From assembly GCA_002425405.1 (NCBI GenBank), contig DIME01000119.1:1-34975 (forward strand): DNA of 34,975 nt, given 5' to 3'. Origin of the DNA: Candidatus Accumulibacter vicinus (lineage in GTDB: Bacteria; Pseudomonadota; Gammaproteobacteria; Burkholderiales; Rhodocyclaceae). The notes below the pieces were generated by a model. It was not told the DNA's origin. It searched no databases and was given only the letters and a program-made list of their open reading frames with translations. Shown piece by piece: positions 8,708 through 16,048 of the stretch. Each line of letters opens with the position of its first letter. The first letter of the stretch is position 1. Made by a program: the position numbers and the translations under genes.

Positions 8708-9346
8708 ATGACCAAGCTCGCCGACCTCCGCAAAAGCTATGAACGCGCCGAACTCAGTGAGGACGCATCACACGTCGACCCCCTCAGACAGTTTGAAAAA
8801 TGGATCGGCGAAGCGATCAGCGCGCAAGTCCCCGAACCCAACGCCATGACCCTGGCGACGGTAGACAGCCGCCTGCGCCCCTCCACCCGCGTGGTGCTGA
8901 TCAAGGGCTATGACGAAAATGGCCTCACCTGGTTCACCAACTACGACAGTCGCAAGGGTCGCGAACTGGCTGCCAACCCCTGGGCAGCGCTGCAGTTTCA
9001 TTGGGTCGACCTGGAGCGGGTCGTGCGCATCGAGGGTTTCGTCGAAAAAGTGAGTGCCGCCGAAAGCGATGCCTACTTCGCCAGCCGCCCACTCGATTCC
9101 CGCATTGGCGCCTGGGCGAGTCCACAGAGCCAGGTGATTGCCAGCCGCAGCGTACTCGTCGGCAACGCCGCCCGCTATGGCGCGAAGTTCCTGCTACATC
9201 CGCCACGTCCACCCCACTGGGGCGGCTACCGGCTGCGCCCCGATACCTGGGAGTTCTGGCAGGGCAGAAAGAGTCGTCTGCACGACCGTCTGCGCTACCG
9301 TCTGGACAGCGATCAGCAGTGGATTCGCGAACGCCTGGCGCCGTGA
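8708..9346 (+). CDS. pdxH: Pyridoxamine/pyridoxine 5'-phosphate oxidase
   Basis: This 212-aa flavoenzyme makes pyridoxal 5'-phosphate from PNP or PMP using FMN and oxygen. The FMN-binding core reads RPSTRVVLIKGYDENGLTWF and TNYDSRKGRELAANPWAALQ. The substrate loop is SRPLDSRIGAWASPQSQVI, and the dimerisation and substrate tail contains WGGYRLRPDTWEFWQGR. The length matches the family (about 210-220 aa). It follows the M61 gene on the same strand and is convergent with trmO. No strong ribosome site is visible, but the start agrees with the family N-terminus MTKLADLRKSYERAEL. Confidence 0.96.
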   Translation: MTKLADLRKSYERAELSEDASHVDPLRQFEKWIGEAISAQVPEPNAMTLATVDSRLRPSTRVVLIKGYDENGLTWFTNYDSRKGRELAANPWAALQFHWVDLERVVRIEGFVEKVSAAESDAYFASRPLDSRIGAWASPQSQVIASRSVLVGNAARYGAKFLLHPPRPPHWGGYRLRPDTWEFWQGRKSRLHDRLRYRLDSDQQWIRERLAP

Positions 9347-9439
9347 CCCTGCGCGGGGATCGGAACACTCACCATCTCGCCCTGCATCGTGCTTCCGACG
9401 CAACCCGTCCGCAGCAAGCTTTGCCCACGGGCTGGGCCA

Positions 9440-10189
9440 TCAGTCGACCACAGCCGGCACAATTTCCTCAACGACGACCCGCATCCCCGTACAACGCCAT
9501 TTGACTTCCAGATCGTAAAGACGCAAGCCATAGCGTCGCAACGGATCGCTGGCGTAAGCCGGACGCGGGTCCTGTGCCAACACCTCGCACAGCAGTGCCG
9601 CCAGGTCCGGCCAGCGAGATTCGTGCCGGCGCAATTGCATCGCCGCCTGCCCGCTGAAATCGACCGCCAGTTGTGGCGGCGGACCCTCGACGAAACCGCT
9701 GCGGGCCGCCGGCTCGCTCTCGACAAAGGGAAGGTATGGTTTGATGTCGAGGACGGGTGTACCGTCAAGCAGGTCAACGCCGCCAAAAGTCAATACCACC
9801 CCCGAACGGGTTTCAATGGACAACAGTTCGACCAGTGACAGCCCCAGGGGATTCGGGCGAAACGGGCTGCGGCTGGCGAATACACCAACACGTTGATTGC
9901 CTCCCAGCCGCGGCGGTCGAACCGTCGGATGCCAATCGCCGCGGCAGTGGTGGAAGATAACACTGAGCCAGACATGCGAGAAGGCCGCCAGGCCACGCAC
10001 GGCTTCCTCCCGGTCATACGGTCGCAGCAGGCGCAGTTGGCCGCGCGCATGCGGTGCCAGGCGTGGCTGACGAGGAATGCCGAAGCGGTCCCGAAATGGC
10101 GTCGCCAGATAACCGATCGGCGACAAGGTGATGTCAGGAACGCAGACTCGCACGCGCATCACCACAAGGCGCGCTTGCCTGCTGACCAT
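9440..10189 (-). CDS. trmO: tRNA (N6-threonylcarbamoyladenosine37-N6)-methyltransferase, TrmO/TsaA family
   Basis: The protein is 249 aa from the ATG at 10189, or 238 aa from a second ATG at 10156. It carries the TrmO (UPF0066/TsaA) signatures FASRSPFRPNPLGLSLVELL and GGVDLLDGTPVLDIKPYLPF. The family is a beta-barrel SAM-dependent methyltransferase that converts t6A37 to m6t6A37 in threonine tRNAs. The family core starts at ITLSPIGYLATPFRDRFGIP, so both starts are plausible. The longer one has a weak GTCAGG before it. The C-terminal part (YGLRLYDLEVKWRC) is the small TrmO tail domain. It is the last gene of the minus-strand run, 19 bp after the chelatase. Confidence 0.88.
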   Translation of the reverse strand: MVSRQARLVVMRVRVCVPDITLSPIGYLATPFRDRFGIPRQPRLAPHARGQLRLLRPYDREEAVRGLAAFSHVWLSVIFHHCRGDWHPTVRPPRLGGNQRVGVFASRSPFRPNPLGLSLVELLSIETRSGVVLTFGGVDLLDGTPVLDIKPYLPFVESEPAARSGFVEGPPPQLAVDFSGQAAMQLRRHESRWPDLAALLCEVLAQDPRPAYASDPLRRYGLRLYDLEVKWRCTGMRVVVEEIVPAVVD

Positions 10190-10208
10190 ACCTGACAGCC
10201 GCGCCGCA

Positions 10209-10583
10209 TCAGCGACTGGCGAGCGCTAGTACATGCCGGGCCATGGCCTGAACGATGGGCTCGGCCTCGCCAATCGCAGGTGCGAGTTCAAAGCACGTCC
10301 GCGGATGGTGCTGTCGCAGTTCTTCGAGCAGCAGCGGCACATCGCGCTTCAGATGCCCACCGCGAGCGATGAACATCGGCACGACCAGAATGCGTTCCCA
10401 GCATTCAGCGATCAGGGATTCGGCACATGCGCGCAAATCGGGTTTGATGAACTCGAGAAAGGCCAGCTCGACACGCAGCTCGGGCGCCTGTTCGCGCATT
10501 GCCGCACAGACGCGGCGCATCGGTTCGGCCCATTCCGGGTCACGTGCGCCATGGGCGAAAAGGATCAAGGCTGTTCGTGGCAT
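10209..10583 (-). CDS. cbiX: CbiX/SirB-type sirohydrochlorin chelatase
   Basis: This is a short 124-aa single-domain chelatase. It begins MPRTALILFAHGARDPEW, where His11 is the first metal ligand. The second ligand is His77 in VVPMFIARGGHLKRDVP. The start was placed at 10583 rather than 10604 because the longer frame adds a tail not expected in the family. Short CbiX-S and SirB proteins insert cobalt or iron into sirohydrochlorin for cobalamin or siroheme. Which metal is used cannot be read from the sequence, and no other tetrapyrrole gene is nearby. It lies 38 bp after the phosphatase gene on the same strand. Confidence 0.85.
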   Translation of the reverse strand: MPRTALILFAHGARDPEWAEPMRRVCAAMREQAPELRVELAFLEFIKPDLRACAESLIAECWERILVVPMFIARGGHLKRDVPLLLEELRQHHPRTCFELAPAIGEAEPIVQAMARHVLALASR

Positions 10584-10621
10584 ACGTGCACTGTAACGCA
10601 TCACGACACCCGCGACACGGA

Positions 10622-11278
10622 TCAGTGGATGCCAGCCAGCGCAGCGATCTCCCGAGCATCCTCGACGAGATGATCGGCACCCCAGGCCTCGATCGGGTCG
10701 CCATCGCCAAGATAGCCGTAGCGCACCGCCACCGTGGCCATGCCCACGGCCCGACCAGCCTGGATGTCACGCAAGTCATCACCGACGTAAAGGCAGCGCG
10801 CGGGCTCCCTGGCAATCAGCGCGCAAGCCAGCTGCATCGGCTGGGCGGCGGGCTTGGCACGCCGCGCAGAGTCGCCGCTGACCACGCAGGCGGCACGTTT
10901 GGCGTAACCCAATTGGTTCAACAGCGGCAGGGTGAAGCGTTGTGCCTTGTTGGTGATGATTCCCCACGGCGAACCGCGGCGCTCAAAGCCGCCAAGCAGT
11001 TCGTCAATCCCGGGGAAAACCGTCGTCTCGACGCAGATGCCCTGGCTGTAATAGTGCAGAAAGCGATCATGGAACTCCGCATAGTCCGGATCGCCCGGTT
11101 GCATGTCGAGCCCCGCCTTCAGCATGCCCCGGACGCCCTGCGAAGTGAGAGGACGCAACCGGGCCGCCGGAAGTGCTGCCAAGCCGAGATCAGAACGCAA
11201 GCGGTTGAGTGCCGCCGCCAGATCCGGAGCGGTATCGGCAAAAGTCCCGTCAAGGTCGAAGAGGACCGCTTCAAACAT
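10622..11278 (-). CDS. gph: HAD-family phosphatase, Gph/MupP-like
   Basis: This 218-aa HAD hydrolase has catalytic Asp8 and Asp10 in VLFDLDGTFADTAPDL, motif II in ITNKAQRF and motif IV in YVGDDLRDIQAGRAVGMAT. The run GDDLRDIxAGR followed by AVRYGY and WGAD resembles Pseudomonas MupP (N-acetylmuramic acid 6-phosphate phosphatase in peptidoglycan recycling) more than classical phosphoglycolate phosphatase. Pseudomonas mupP also follows mtaD and ubiG. Substrate assignment therefore stays open between phosphoglycolate and MurNAc-6P. Its ATG overlaps the end of ubiG by 8 bp, showing translational coupling. Confidence 0.88.
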   Translation of the reverse strand: MFEAVLFDLDGTFADTAPDLAAALNRLRSDLGLAALPAARLRPLTSQGVRGMLKAGLDMQPGDPDYAEFHDRFLHYYSQGICVETTVFPGIDELLGGFERRGSPWGIITNKAQRFTLPLLNQLGYAKRAACVVSGDSARRAKPAAQPMQLACALIAREPARCLYVGDDLRDIQAGRAVGMATVAVRYGYLGDGDPIEAWGADHLVEDAREIAALAGIH

Positions 11279-11969
11279 TCTTCACGGTGTGCAGCAGGTA
11301 ATTAACGTCGCAGTCGCGGCCGAGAGTGTACCGTCCCGTCAAGGGATTGTAGGTCATCCCGCGCAAGTCAAGCACAGCGAGACCAACACTCCTGGCCCAG
11401 CGCAGCAGCTCCGATGGCTTGATGAACCTGGCGTAATCATGGGTACCCCTGGGCAGCATGCGCAGGACATATTCAGCGCCGATCACCGCCAACAGGTAGG
11501 CCTTCGGATTGCGGTTGATGGTCGAAAAGAATACATGCCCGCCAGGCTTGACCAGTGCAGCACAAGCGGCAATCGTACTGGATGGATCGGGAACGTGTTC
11601 GAGCATTTCCAGGCAGGTGACAACATCGTAGCTGCTTCCCTCCTGGGCAGCCAGTTCTTCGGCCGCAACCCTGCGATAGTCAACCACCTGTCCGCTTTCG
11701 AGCAGGTGCAGGCGGGCCACACTCAGCGCTTTCTCCGAAAGATCAATGCCGGTCACTGTCGCACCTCTTTCGCACATCCCTTCGGAGAGCAAGCCGCCGC
11801 CACACCCGACGTCGAGCACGCGCTTGCCGGCGAGTTGGCACTGGTCGTCGATCCAGTCCAGGCGCAGTGGGTTGATGTCGTGCAGCGGCTTGAAGTCGCT
11901 GCACGGATCCCACCAGCGATGCGCAGGCTGGCTGAATTTCTCGAGTTCGCTCTGGTCAGCGTTGATCAT
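11271..11969 (-). CDS. ubiG: Ubiquinone biosynthesis O-methyltransferase UbiG
   Basis: This 232-aa SAM-dependent enzyme performs both O-methylations in ubiquinone synthesis. The N-terminus MINADQSELEKFSQPAHRWW and FKPLHDINPLRLDWI are UbiG signatures. The SAM site is VLDVGCGGGLLSEGM at about residues 51-65. The ATG at 11969 was chosen because AAGGTG precedes it and the homologous N-terminus starts there; an earlier ATG at 11990 lies next to the terminator tail. It overlaps the next gene by 8 bp. A strong terminator separates it from the upstream ompA-like gene, so it needs its own promoter or read-through. Confidence 0.96.
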   Translation of the reverse strand: MINADQSELEKFSQPAHRWWDPCSDFKPLHDINPLRLDWIDDQCQLAGKRVLDVGCGGGLLSEGMCERGATVTGIDLSEKALSVARLHLLESGQVVDYRRVAAEELAAQEGSSYDVVTCLEMLEHVPDPSSTIAACAALVKPGGHVFFSTINRNPKAYLLAVIGAEYVLRMLPRGTHDYARFIKPSELLRWARSVGLAVLDLRGMTYNPLTGRYTLGRDCDVNYLLHTVKNV

Positions 11970-11995
11970 CGCACCTTGGGTACCCATCATTGCAA

Positions 11996-12021
11996 AGAAA
12001 AAAGCCCTGCGAAAGCAGGGC
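11996..12021 (-). terminator. Rho-independent terminator after the first ompA-like gene
   Basis: On the minus strand GCCCTGC, loop TTTC and GCAGGGC (12004-12021) are followed by a T-rich run (11996-12003). It lies 21 bases after the stop of the ompA-like gene and only about 30 bases before the ubiG start. Confidence 0.85.
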
Positions 12022-12041
12022 CTCCGGAAAACACCGGCGGA

Positions 12042-12728
12042 TTACTTGGTGCCGATGAGTTCGATATCGACACGACGGTCAGGCTGCAGGCAAGCGATCG
12101 TCTTCTTGCTCTTTGGACCCGGGCACTGATCAGGCTTGGTGACCGGATTCTTCTTGCCCTTGCCTTCGGTGTAGATGCGGTTGGCCTCGATGCCCTTGCT
12201 GACCAGATAGGCCTTGACCGCAGCAGCGCGCTTCTCGGACAGTTTCTGATTATAGGCGTCGGAACCAAAGCGGTCGGTATGGCCAACGGCAATGATCACT
12301 TCGAGCTTGATGGCCTGAGACTTGGCGACCACGTCGTCAAGCTTGGCCTTGCCTTCTGGACGCAGTGTCGCCTTGTCGAAATCGAACAGCGCGTCGGCGG
12401 CAACCGTGATCTTGTCGCCCGCGGGCTTGCCAGGCGCCGGTGCGGCCGCCCCCGGCGCAGCTTTGGCGACGGCCGGCTCGCAAACTTCCTTGGGCAGCAA
12501 ATCCTTGTCGCACTTGCAACCCGCCGGATCATTGGCCGCCGCAGCCGGGGTCCAGAAGCCGGTTCGCCAGCAGAGGCCGGTACCGCTCATCACGACTTCA
12601 CCGCGTTGGTCGATGACGTATACCCGGTCCAGGGGAATCGAAGTCTGTGCATGAGCAAGCGAGGCGCCAAAGCCGACCGTGGCGGCGGTGAGCAAGGCCA
12701 TCATGGAGTTTTTTGCGGTTCTGTTCAT
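12042..12728 (-). CDS. OmpA-family outer-membrane/peptidoglycan-binding protein, copy 1
   Basis: This 228-aa protein has a signal peptide (residues 1-27, ending SLAHA/QTS) and a short Cys-rich segment (GLCWRTGFW, then PAGCKCDKD and EVCEP). An Ala/Pro linker follows, then a C-terminal OmpA-like domain (about 110-225) with ALFDFDKATLRPEGKAKLD and GHTDRFGSDAYNQKLSEKRA. The C-terminal domain would bind peptidoglycan non-covalently. The ATG at 12728 is preceded by GAGGGGAAA. The protein is highly similar over nearly its full length to the product at 14203-14874. An ompA-like gene before ubiG and gph is a known arrangement in Betaproteobacteria. It lacks a full beta-barrel length, so it is not a classical OmpA porin. 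Confidence 0.9.
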   Translation of the reverse strand: MNRTAKNSMMALLTAATVGFGASLAHAQTSIPLDRVYVIDQRGEVVMSGTGLCWRTGFWTPAAAANDPAGCKCDKDLLPKEVCEPAVAKAAPGAAAPAPGKPAGDKITVAADALFDFDKATLRPEGKAKLDDVVAKSQAIKLEVIIAVGHTDRFGSDAYNQKLSEKRAAAVKAYLVSKGIEANRIYTEGKGKKNPVTKPDQCPGPKSKKTIACLQPDRRVDIELIGTK

Positions 12729-12807
12729 CTAGGTTTCCCCTCGTTAGTTGAAGCCTGCGGACGTGGTCCGCATGGCCTAATTGATGCCTCGTTGTTGACC
12801 GAACTCA

Positions 12808-14133
12808 TCACGGACGAATTTTATTCTGCCACAAGAGGGCCAGTTTTATCAATCCAATTTCGTTGTTATCAACCAGTTGCCCGTTTTCAACGCGTATCCG
12901 ACCCGCCACCCAAACCTCGGAAACATGCTCACGGCCTAGCACGTAGCTAAGATGTGAAACCGGGTCGTAACAGGGAACGAGGGCGACATCGTCCAGTCTG
13001 ACGGCGCATAAGTCGGCCGCCTTGCCGCGGCTGATCGAGCCGATACACGCGTCGAGACCGAGCGCGCGGGCGCCGCCAAGAGTGGCCATGTGCAAGACCT
13101 GATGGGCATGGATGGCATCGGCGCGCCCGCTCTGTTCCTTGGCGAGCAGGGCGGCCAGACGCATCTCCTGGAAGAGGTCGAGGCGGTTGTTGCTTGCCGC
13201 TCCGTCCGTACCCAGACCCATGTTGACGCCCTGGGCGGACAGTTCCGTAATCGGAGCAATGCCGCTGGCAAGCTTGAGATTGGAACTGGGACAGTGCGCC
13301 ACGGAACAGCCGTGCTGCGCCAGCAGTTCGATTTCATGGATATTCAGGTGCACGGCGTGCACGGCGATCAGGGCCGGACTGAGCAGACCGAGGCGGCGAA
13401 GACGTTCGATCGGGCGCACCCCGAAGCGCTGCAGGCTGTCGTCTAGTTCCTGGACAGTTTCATGCAGATGGAGATGAATCGGCAGTTCGATCTGTTCGGC
13501 CAGGGTCAGCACCCTGGCCAAACTCCTCTCGCCAACGGTGTAGGGAGCATGCGGGGCAAGGCAGAAAGACAGCAGCGGCTCGCCCAGCAACTGGTCCCGG
13601 ACGGCCAGCCCTTTGTCCAGATAGTCGTCCGCATCCGCCGCATAGTTGCTCGGAAAGTCGACGGTGATGAGACCGATCGCGGCGCGCATTCCCGCAGCGA
13701 GCGCCGCCTCGGCGGCGGCCCGCGGGAAGAAATACATATCGTTGAAACAGGTGATGCCGCCACGCAGCATCTCGGCGCAGGCCAGCAGCGTACCGTCATG
13801 GACAAACTGTGCCGAGACATGCTTCGCCTCGGTCGGCCAGACGTGCTCCCGCAGCCACTGCATCAGGGGCAGGTCATCGGCCAGGCCGCGCAGCAGACTC
13901 ATCGCGGCATGGGTGTGCAAATTGACGAGTCCCGGAATCAGCACGTGCTGCGCCAGGCGCTTGCGTATGCGTGGCGCAAAGCGGTCCGCCACCTCGTTCT
14001 GCGGGAGGAGGTCGATGATGCGGCCGTGATTGACGACCACGGCATGGTTTTCGAGAACCAGATCGGCCGGATCGACGGGAACGACCCAGCGTGCCTCGAT
14101 GACGAGGTCGACGGGCGGCAAGGGCATGGTCAT
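12808..14133 (-). CDS. mtaD: 5-methylthioadenosine/S-adenosylhomocysteine deaminase (TRZ/ATZ amidohydrolase)
   Basis: This 441-aa amidohydrolase has the metal motif NLHTHAAMSLLRG with His73 and His75. Later ligands are in HLHLHETVQE and HAVHLNIHEIELL, and the catalytic Asp is in GLGTDGAASNNRLDLFQEMR. The family deaminates S-adenosylhomocysteine and methylthioadenosine; older annotations call it a chlorohydrolase. It is sandwiched between two near-identical ompA-like genes and lies upstream of ubiG, a methyltransferase that releases S-adenosylhomocysteine. The upstream side is a strong terminator 22 bases before the ATG, and no clear ribosome site is visible, so the exact start is uncertain. 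Confidence 0.88.
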   Translation of the reverse strand: MTMPLPPVDLVIEARWVVPVDPADLVLENHAVVVNHGRIIDLLPQNEVADRFAPRIRKRLAQHVLIPGLVNLHTHAAMSLLRGLADDLPLMQWLREHVWPTEAKHVSAQFVHDGTLLACAEMLRGGITCFNDMYFFPRAAAEAALAAGMRAAIGLITVDFPSNYAADADDYLDKGLAVRDQLLGEPLLSFCLAPHAPYTVGERSLARVLTLAEQIELPIHLHLHETVQELDDSLQRFGVRPIERLRRLGLLSPALIAVHAVHLNIHEIELLAQHGCSVAHCPSSNLKLASGIAPITELSAQGVNMGLGTDGAASNNRLDLFQEMRLAALLAKEQSGRADAIHAHQVLHMATLGGARALGLDACIGSISRGKAADLCAVRLDDVALVPCYDPVSHLSYVLGREHVSEVWVAGRIRVENGQLVDNNEIGLIKLALLWQNKIRP

Positions 14134-14155
14134 CGCGCAGGGATTCGAAAGACCT

Positions 14156-14183
14156 AAAAAAAACCCCGCCAGAGCGGGGTTTT
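14156..14183 (-). terminator. Rho-independent terminator after the second ompA-like gene
   Basis: On the minus strand AACCCCGC, a four-base loop and GCGGGGTT (14162-14181) run into eight T residues (14156-14163). It lies 20 bases after the ompA-like stop and 22 bases before the mtaD start. Confidence 0.88.
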
Positions 14184-14202
14184 CGGAGGCATTTCGCCGG
14201 AA

Positions 14203-14874
14203 TTACTTGTTGCCGATGACTTCGATATCGACACGACGGTCAGGCTGCAGGCAGGCGATGGTCTTCTTGCTCTTCGGACCTGGGCACTGATCGGGTTTGG
14301 TGACCGGTTGCGTCTTGCCCTTGCCCGCGGTGATGACGAGGTTGGATGCGATCCCCTTGCTGACCAGATAGGCCTTGACCGCGGCAGCGCGCTTCTCGGA
14401 GAGTCTCTGGTTGTAGGCGTCGGAACCGAAGCGGTCGGTATGGCCGGTGGCCGTGATCAGCTCCAGCTGGATCGCCTTGGACTTGCTGACCACTTCATCC
14501 AGCTTGGCCTTGCCTTCTGGACGCAAGGTCGCCTTGTCGAAGTCGAACAGCGCGTCGGCGGCAACCGTGATCTTGTCGGCTGCAGGCTTGCTAGGCGGCG
14601 GCTGGGCGGCACCCGGCGCAGGCCTGGCGACAGCCGGCTCGCAGACTTCCTTCGGCAGCAGATCCTTATCGCACTTGCAGCCGGCCGGGTCCTTGGCGGC
14701 CGCAGCCGGGGTCCAGAAGCCGGTGCGCCAGCAAAGGCCGGTGCCGCTGACCACGACTTCACCGCGTTGGTCGATCACGTAGACGCGATCATTGGCGGTT
14801 TGGGCTTGCACGGAGCCAGCCGCCGCAAAGAGGCCGATAGAGGCCAGCAGGGTAGTAATGATTTTCGATTTCAA
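14203..14874 (-). CDS. OmpA-family outer-membrane/peptidoglycan-binding protein, copy 2
   Basis: This 223-aa protein is the paralogue of the product at 12042-12728. A signal peptide ends at SVQAQTA, then VYVIDQRGEVVVSGTGLCW and the same Cys-rich segment. A Pro-rich linker and an OmpA-like domain follow, with ALFDFDKATLRPEGKAKLDE and GHTDRFGSDAYNQRLSEKRA. The start is a TTG at 14874, placed 6 bases after AGGAGG. No ATG is available near that site. A possible promoter on the minus strand is TTGAAG, 18 bases, TTAAAT, about 80-100 bases upstream. Divergence between the copies is mostly in the leader and linker. It is followed by its own terminator. Confidence 0.9.
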   Translation of the reverse strand: MKSKIITTLLASIGLFAAAGSVQAQTANDRVYVIDQRGEVVVSGTGLCWRTGFWTPAAAAKDPAGCKCDKDLLPKEVCEPAVARPAPGAAQPPPSKPAADKITVAADALFDFDKATLRPEGKAKLDEVVSKSKAIQLELITATGHTDRFGSDAYNQRLSEKRAAAVKAYLVSKGIASNLVITAGKGKTQPVTKPDQCPGPKSKKTIACLQPDRRVDIEVIGNK

Positions 14875-15122
14875 GATGTTCCTCCTCGATTAATCTCTGT
14901 TAGGTCCGAATGCGTGTAACGCGATGCGATTTTTGCGCAGTCAGGGGATTTAAGCATACAAACTTGATTTGCTTCAAGCATTGGCCTGGCATTGTGTGGC
15001 ATTTATACAACGAACCAGGCCTTGTGGCCGCGCCAGTCGTGTTTTCGTGCTGCAGGGGCCGCAATTCCGTCGCTCTGCTGAACATGCGACAATCGCTGCA
15101 AGCTTTCACGAAGGAGAGGATC

Positions 15123-15872
15123 ATGCAGAATCTGGAATCAATCGCTTCGCTCCTGCGCGAGGCGAGCGAAGTGGTCGTTTTTTCGGGCGCAGGGCTTTCC
15201 GCCGATAGTGGCATTCCGACGTTCCGCGATGGGGCAACCGGCCTGTGGAACAACGTCGACCCGGACGAAGTCGCCAGTATCGAAGGATTTCTGCGCAATC
15301 CGCAACGTGCCTGGAGCTGGCTGCTGCAACTGCGGAACCTGGTCGATGAACGGCGTCCGAATGCCGGCCATCACGCGATCGCCCGCCTGGACGACCTCTG
15401 TTCAGCACAGCAATTCACCGTGATTACCCAGAATATCGATGGCTATCACGCGCGCGCGGGGAACCGGCACGTCCTCGAAGTGCATGGCACCATCCACCGG
15501 GTGCGTTGTCACCGGCACTGCGGATTTCTCGCCAGCTGGAATCAGGACGCCCTTGAACCTTACGCCTGCCCGGCCTGCGGCGCGCCGGTTCGACCCGATC
15601 TGGTGATGTTCGGTGAAACGCTCGATGAAGCCGTCTTTACCGCTGCCGAGAGATCCAGCCTCAAGGCCGACGTATTCTTCTGTGTCGGCACCTCATTCAC
15701 CGTGCAGCCCGCCGCCCGCCTGCCGCTGTGGGCGAAAAGCGCCGGTGCCGTGGTGGTGGAAGTCAATCCGCACCCGACGCCCTTGTCGGACGTTGCCGAT
15801 TACTCGATTCGCAGTGGTTCATCGCAGTTCTTCAGCGCGCTCTGCACAACCCTCGAAGCTGCAGGCCACTGA
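15123..15872 (+). CDS. Sir2-family NAD-dependent protein deacylase (sirtuin)
   Basis: This 249-aa sirtuin uses NAD+ to remove acyl groups from lysines. The NAD motif is FSGAGLSADSGIPTFRD (residues 20-36). TQNIDGYHARAG follows near residue 100, and the catalytic base is His121 in LEVHGTIH. The zinc site is formed by Cys129, Cys133, Cys149 and Cys152, giving a C-x3-C plus C-x2-C pattern instead of two C-x2-C pairs. The ATG at 15123 follows AGGAGAG, and a longer frame to 14910 has no homology. It is divergent from the ompA-like gene. Specificity (acetyl or succinyl) is not evident, and a CobB role is plausible. Confidence 0.92.
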   Translation: MQNLESIASLLREASEVVVFSGAGLSADSGIPTFRDGATGLWNNVDPDEVASIEGFLRNPQRAWSWLLQLRNLVDERRPNAGHHAIARLDDLCSAQQFTVITQNIDGYHARAGNRHVLEVHGTIHRVRCHRHCGFLASWNQDALEPYACPACGAPVRPDLVMFGETLDEAVFTAAERSSLKADVFFCVGTSFTVQPAARLPLWAKSAGAVVVEVNPHPTPLSDVADYSIRSGSSQFFSALCTTLEAAGH

Positions 15873-15941
15873 GGCGTGCCAGAGCAGGCAACGAGCCCCC
15901 CGCTGGTTGGCTGTAAACGAGTGCAAATGTCGATCAGGACG

Positions 15942-15970
15942 GCCGATCAGCCGGCCTGATCGGCTATAAT
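15942..15970 (+). promoter_or_regulatory. Perfect inverted repeat abutting a TATAAT box upstream of mfd
   Basis: GCCGATCAG (15942-15950) and CTGATCGGC (15956-15964) form a perfect 9-bp stem around a 5-base loop. TATAAT follows immediately at 15965-15970, about 80 bases before the mfd start. No good -35 hexamer is present because the repeat occupies that space. It may be an operator, or a sirtuin terminator without a T tract. Confidence 0.4.
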
Positions 15971-16048
15971 TCCGCTCCTTCGCCGCCCAGCCTTGATCGG
16001 CATGGGCAGACCCACCCACTTCAGAAGCCGAGTCGCGAGTCGCATTCC

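Noticed and set aside
12756..12772. Terminator after mtaD
   Set aside because: TGCGGAC and GTCCGCA form a 7-bp stem, but no T run follows on the minus strand, so I did not call it a terminator.
11103..12950. 615-codon plus-strand open frame
   Set aside because: Antisense to gph, ubiG and an ompA-like gene, and crosses a terminator; no recognisable domain.
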